From the NCBI GenBank assembly GCA_020062805.1, contig JAGUVP010000193.1:1-11364 (forward strand): 11,364 nt of DNA. The letters are read 5' to 3'. Within the stretch, counting starts at the first letter, position 1. Each line of letters begins with the position of its first letter. Of the stretch, positions 8,482-11,364 are shown in pieces. Origin of the DNA: Candidatus Bipolaricaulis sp. (lineage in GTDB: Bacteria > Bipolaricaulota > Bipolaricaulia > Bipolaricaulales > Bipolaricaulaceae). The notes beneath the pieces are model-generated. The model made no database searches and was not told the DNA's origin. It worked only from the letters and a program-made list of their open reading frames with translations. Position numbers and translations under genes: made by a program.

Positions 8482-11364
8482 GTGGCGTTCGTCCACCTGC
8501 ACGCTCATTCCGAGTACTCGCTTCTCGACGGGATGGGCCGCGTGCGTGACCTGGTCGCCCGCGCGGCCGAACTGGGGATGCCGGCCCTCGCCCTCACCGA
8601 TCACGGGAACCTGTCGGGGGCGATCAAGTTCTACCGGGCGGCCAGGGCCGCAGGAGTCAAGCCGATCCTGGGGTGTGAGATCTACGTAGCCCCCGATTCC
8701 CGCCGCTCGCGCGACCCCACCACGAGCCGGTCCCCCTACCACCTCGTCGTCTTGGCGGCCGATGGGATGGGGTGGCAGAACCTTCTTCTGCTCGCGAATC
8801 GGGCCCACACCGAGGGCTTCTACTACAAGCCGCGGGTGGATCTCGATTTGCTGGCGGAGCACTCTGCGGGGCTGATCGCGCTCTCGGCGTGCGAGTCCGG
8901 CGAGGTGCAGCGCCACATCCTCCACGGACGGCTGGACGAAGCGGCGGCTGCGGCTGGCCGGCTCGCCGAAATCTTCCCGGGGAGATTCTGCCTCGAGCTC
9001 CAGGATCATGGCCTGGATCGGAGCCGGACCCTTGTGCGGGAGCAGCTCGCCTTGGCGCAGCGCCTCGCTTTGCCTGTGGTGGCTTCGGCCGATGTGCACT
9101 ACCTCTCCCCCGAGGATCGCGATCCGCACCGTGTTCTCATCAACATCCAGGCGGGGAAGAAGCTATCCGATCCCGATGCCCGATCGTTCGACGGCGATGG
9201 GTACCATTTCTTGACCGAGGAGGAGATGCGATCGCGGTTCCGCGAGATCCCGGAGGCCCTCGCGGAAACGCTCGCCGTGGCTGAACGGTGCGAGCTGGAG
9301 CTCGATCTGGGGCGACGACTCCTGCCGCGGTACCCGAGTGCACTATCTCCGAACGAAGAGCTGACCTCTCAAGCCTGGGCTGGGGCGCGTGCTCGGTACG
9401 GCGAGGAGATCCCGCCAGAAACCCAGGAACGCCTGAACTACGAACTGGGCGTCATCACGCGGATGGACCTCGCCCCGTACTTCCTCATCGTCGCCGACTT
9501 CGTGGGCTACGCGCGAAGAAAAAGGATCCCCGTGGGGCCGGGACGGGGGTCGGCCGCCGGCTCCATCGTGGCGTACGCCCTGGGGATCACCCAGGTGGAC
9601 CCGCTCAAGTTCCATCTTCTCTTCGAGCGGTTCTTGAACCCGGACCGGGTGAGCCTGCCCGACTTCGACATCGACTTTTGCGTGCGGGGCCGGGACGAGG
9701 TCATTCGCTACGTGGCCGAGCGGTACGGTCGGGATCATCTGGCCCAGATCGCCACGTTCGATCGGATGGCAGCGCGATCGGTGGTGCGGGACGTGGCGCG
9801 CGTGCTCGGGCTTCCCTACGAGAAATCCGATCGGATCGCGAAGCTGGTCCCGTTCGGCATGGCGCTTCCCCGCGCTCTGGAGCAGGTTCCCGCTCTGAAG
9901 GAAATGGCGGAGGGGGAGGAGGAGACCCGCAAGTTGTTCTCGATCGCGCGCCGCTTGGAGGGACTCCTGAGGAACAGCTCCACCCATGCCGCGGGTGTGG
10001 TGATCGCGCCCGAACCCTTGGAGAAATTCGTGCCGTTGCTGCGCCTTGCCGAAGGGCAGTTCGTGACCCAATTCGACATGCACGATGTGGAGGCGGTGGG
10101 CCTCCTCAAGATGGACTTCCTCGGTCTGCGCAACCTCACCCTGCTTGACGACGTGGCGCGGCTTGTGGAACGGCGGCTCGGGGTAACGGTGGATCTGGAT
10201 CAGCTTTCCCTGGACGATCCGGCCACGTACGCGCTCATCCGGTTGGGGGACACCTCCGGGGTGTTCCAGATCGAATCTGCAGGGATGAAGGCCCTGATCC
10301 GGCGGCTTGAGCCGACAGAGTTTCGCGACCTCATTGCCCTTCTCGGCTTGTTCCGTCCGGGACCGCTCGACTCGGGGATGGCCGACGACTACATCGAGCG
10401 CAAGCACGGACGGCAGGCGGTCACGTACCCCCATCCCGCCACGGAGGAGGTCCTTGCTGAAACGTACGGACTTCCCATCTACCAGGATCAGATCCTGCTG
10501 GTGGCCCAGCGGGTGGCGGGTTTCACCCTGGGGGAAGCCGATCTCCTCCGCAGGGCGATGGGCAAGAAGAAGCCGGAAGAGATGGCAGAGATGGAGGCCC
10601 GGTTCGTCGAGGGATGCCTTCAGCATGGGATCTCCGTTTCTGAAGCAAAGAAGATCTTCTCCGACATCGAGAAGTTCTCGCGCTACGGGTTTGTCAAAGC
10701 CCATTCGACAGCGTACGCGTTCATCACCTACTGGACTGCCTACTTTAAAGCGCATTACCCGACGGATTTCATGGCTGCCCTCCTCACGTCGGTCCAGGAC
10801 AACAGCGACAAGGTCGCGGCGTACATCGACGAGTGCCGGGGAATGGGCCTGGAGGTGCTCCCCCCCGACGTGAACGAGTCGGATGTCGGGTTCACGCCCG
10901 TGGGAGAGAAGAAGATACGGTTCGGACTCGGGGCGATCAAGCACGTGGGGGTGGGCGCGGTCGAGGCCATCCTCTCCCGCCGCGGGGAAGGGTTCCGGAG
11001 CTTCTTCGATCTCTGCCAACGCTTGGACCCCGAGCGGGTGAGCCGAGAGGCGGTGGAGTGCCTGATCAAAGCCGGGGCGATGGACCGGTTTGGGTTGTCC
11101 CGCAAGGCCCTCATGGCCTTGTCCTGCGAGGGGGTACGGCTCGCTCAGTTGACCCGGGCCCAGCGGGCGTCCGGCCAGCAGTCGTTCTTCGAGGCCGAAG
11201 AGCTGGTTCCCAGACTCGAGGTGGAAGGAGCGGAGTTCCCCCGTGAGACGCTCCTCGAGTTCGAGCGCGAGCTCCTCGGCCTGTACCTGTCTGGTCACCC
11301 GTTGGATGCCCACGCCTCCGAGCTGCGGGCGCGAGGGGTGGTGTCCCTGGCCGATGCACCTGCC
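8482..11364 (+). CDS. dnaE: DNA polymerase III alpha subunit (partial, 3' end outside window)
   Basis: The replicative polymerase is open for 961 codons to the window edge without a stop; full members are about 1,050-1,200 residues. The N-terminal PHP domain begins FVHLHAHSEYSLLDG and keeps the metal-binding set H5, H7, D40, H41 (LTDHGN), E66 (GCE), H87, C137 (LSACESG), D204 and H206 (ADVHY). Polymerase motifs are PGRGSAAGS at 353-361, PDFDIDF at 393-399 with catalytic D396 and D398, and D545 in KMDFLGL as the third acid. DTSGVFQIES, LIALLGLFRPGPLDSGM, LLRRAMGKKKPEEM and TAYAFITYWTAYFKAHYP follow. The last residues (LYLSGHPLDAH) mark the step before the OB fold, which is missing with the C-terminus. 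The GTG start is 1 nt after the FtsB-like stop. It is of DnaE rather than PolC type because it lacks the inserted DnaQ-like exonuclease. Confidence 0.97.
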   Translation, partial: MAFVHLHAHSEYSLLDGMGRVRDLVARAAELGMPALALTDHGNLSGAIKFYRAARAAGVKPILGCEIYVAPDSRRSRDPTTSRSPYHLVVLAADGMGWQNLLLLANRAHTEGFYYKPRVDLDLLAEHSAGLIALSACESGEVQRHILHGRLDEAAAAAGRLAEIFPGRFCLELQDHGLDRSRTLVREQLALAQRLALPVVASADVHYLSPEDRDPHRVLINIQAGKKLSDPDARSFDGDGYHFLTEEEMRSRFREIPEALAETLAVAERCELELDLGRRLLPRYPSALSPNEELTSQAWAGARARYGEEIPPETQERLNYELGVITRMDLAPYFLIVADFVGYARRKRIPVGPGRGSAAGSIVAYALGITQVDPLKFHLLFERFLNPDRVSLPDFDIDFCVRGRDEVIRYVAERYGRDHLAQIATFDRMAARSVVRDVARVLGLPYEKSDRIAKLVPFGMALPRALEQVPALKEMAEGEEETRKLFSIARRLEGLLRNSSTHAAGVVIAPEPLEKFVPLLRLAEGQFVTQFDMHDVEAVGLLKMDFLGLRNLTLLDDVARLVERRLGVTVDLDQLSLDDPATYALIRLGDTSGVFQIESAGMKALIRRLEPTEFRDLIALLGLFRPGPLDSGMADDYIERKHGRQAVTYPHPATEEVLAETYGLPIYQDQILLVAQRVAGFTLGEADLLRRAMGKKKPEEMAEMEARFVEGCLQHGISVSEAKKIFSDIEKFSRYGFVKAHSTAYAFITYWTAYFKAHYPTDFMAALLTSVQDNSDKVAAYIDECRGMGLEVLPPDVNESDVGFTPVGEKKIRFGLGAIKHVGVGAVEAILSRRGEGFRSFFDLCQRLDPERVSREAVECLIKAGAMDRFGLSRKALMALSCEGVRLAQLTRAQRASGQQSFFEAEELVPRLEVEGAEFPRETLLEFERELLGLYLSGHPLDAHASELRARGVVSLADAPA

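Noticed and set aside
9343..11313. Minus-strand open frame of 656 codons opposite dnaE
   Set aside because: It is an antisense shadow of conserved DnaE motifs, with low-complexity His/Arg/Glu composition and no ribosome site or domain.

Overview
The window is GC-rich bacterial DNA with every supported gene on the + strand, packed into three transcription blocks with short or negative spacing. The host is probably a Gram-negative-type (diderm) bacterium. The main hints are a type 5 solute-binding protein with an ordinary cleavable signal peptide and no lipobox, and a large exported DUF4384/PEGA/PKD protein. The protein set (PKD/PEGA/DUF4384 surface protein, peptide-type ABC transporter, enolase next to FtsB) would suit a little-studied deep lineage such as Bipolaricaulota/Acetothermia. 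That placement is weak inference, because no rRNA or other taxonomic marker is present apart from a partial dnaE.

Block 1 (1-3367), envelope/export. A membrane-anchored protein with an AMPK/CBM48-like glycogen-recognition domain (83-505) looks like the C-terminal half of an anti-sigma factor whose 5' part appears to lie in another reading frame at the window edge. It is translationally coupled to an exported protein of unknown function (502-1173). A 709-residue exported protein follows (1188-3317) with DUF4384, PEGA, three PKD repeats and an unrecognised C-terminal module. A perfect 12-bp hairpin terminator closes the block.

Block 2 (3380-6896), peptide/solute ABC importer. A near-consensus sigma-70 promoter with an extended -10 fires a 139-nt leader containing a run of 12 G. 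The leader precedes a family 5 substrate-binding protein (3557-5083), a strong intercistronic hairpin, and the two permeases (5139-6059, 6063-6896). The ATPase genes are not here. The -35 of this promoter lies in a degenerate copy of the preceding terminator hairpin.

Block 3 (6962-11364), housekeeping. Enolase (eno), an FtsB/DivIC-like division protein overlapping its 3' end, and the replicative polymerase dnaE follow in close order. dnaE runs off the window and has an intact PHP metal site. No terminator separates dppC from eno, so read-through is possible.

No tRNA, rRNA, CRISPR array, insertion sequence or phage gene was seen. I did not find a clear new multi-gene system. The most unusual signals are regulatory: the poly-G leader, the terminator-derived promoter, the Shine-Dalgarno-less permease start after a hairpin, and the reading-frame switch at the left edge.
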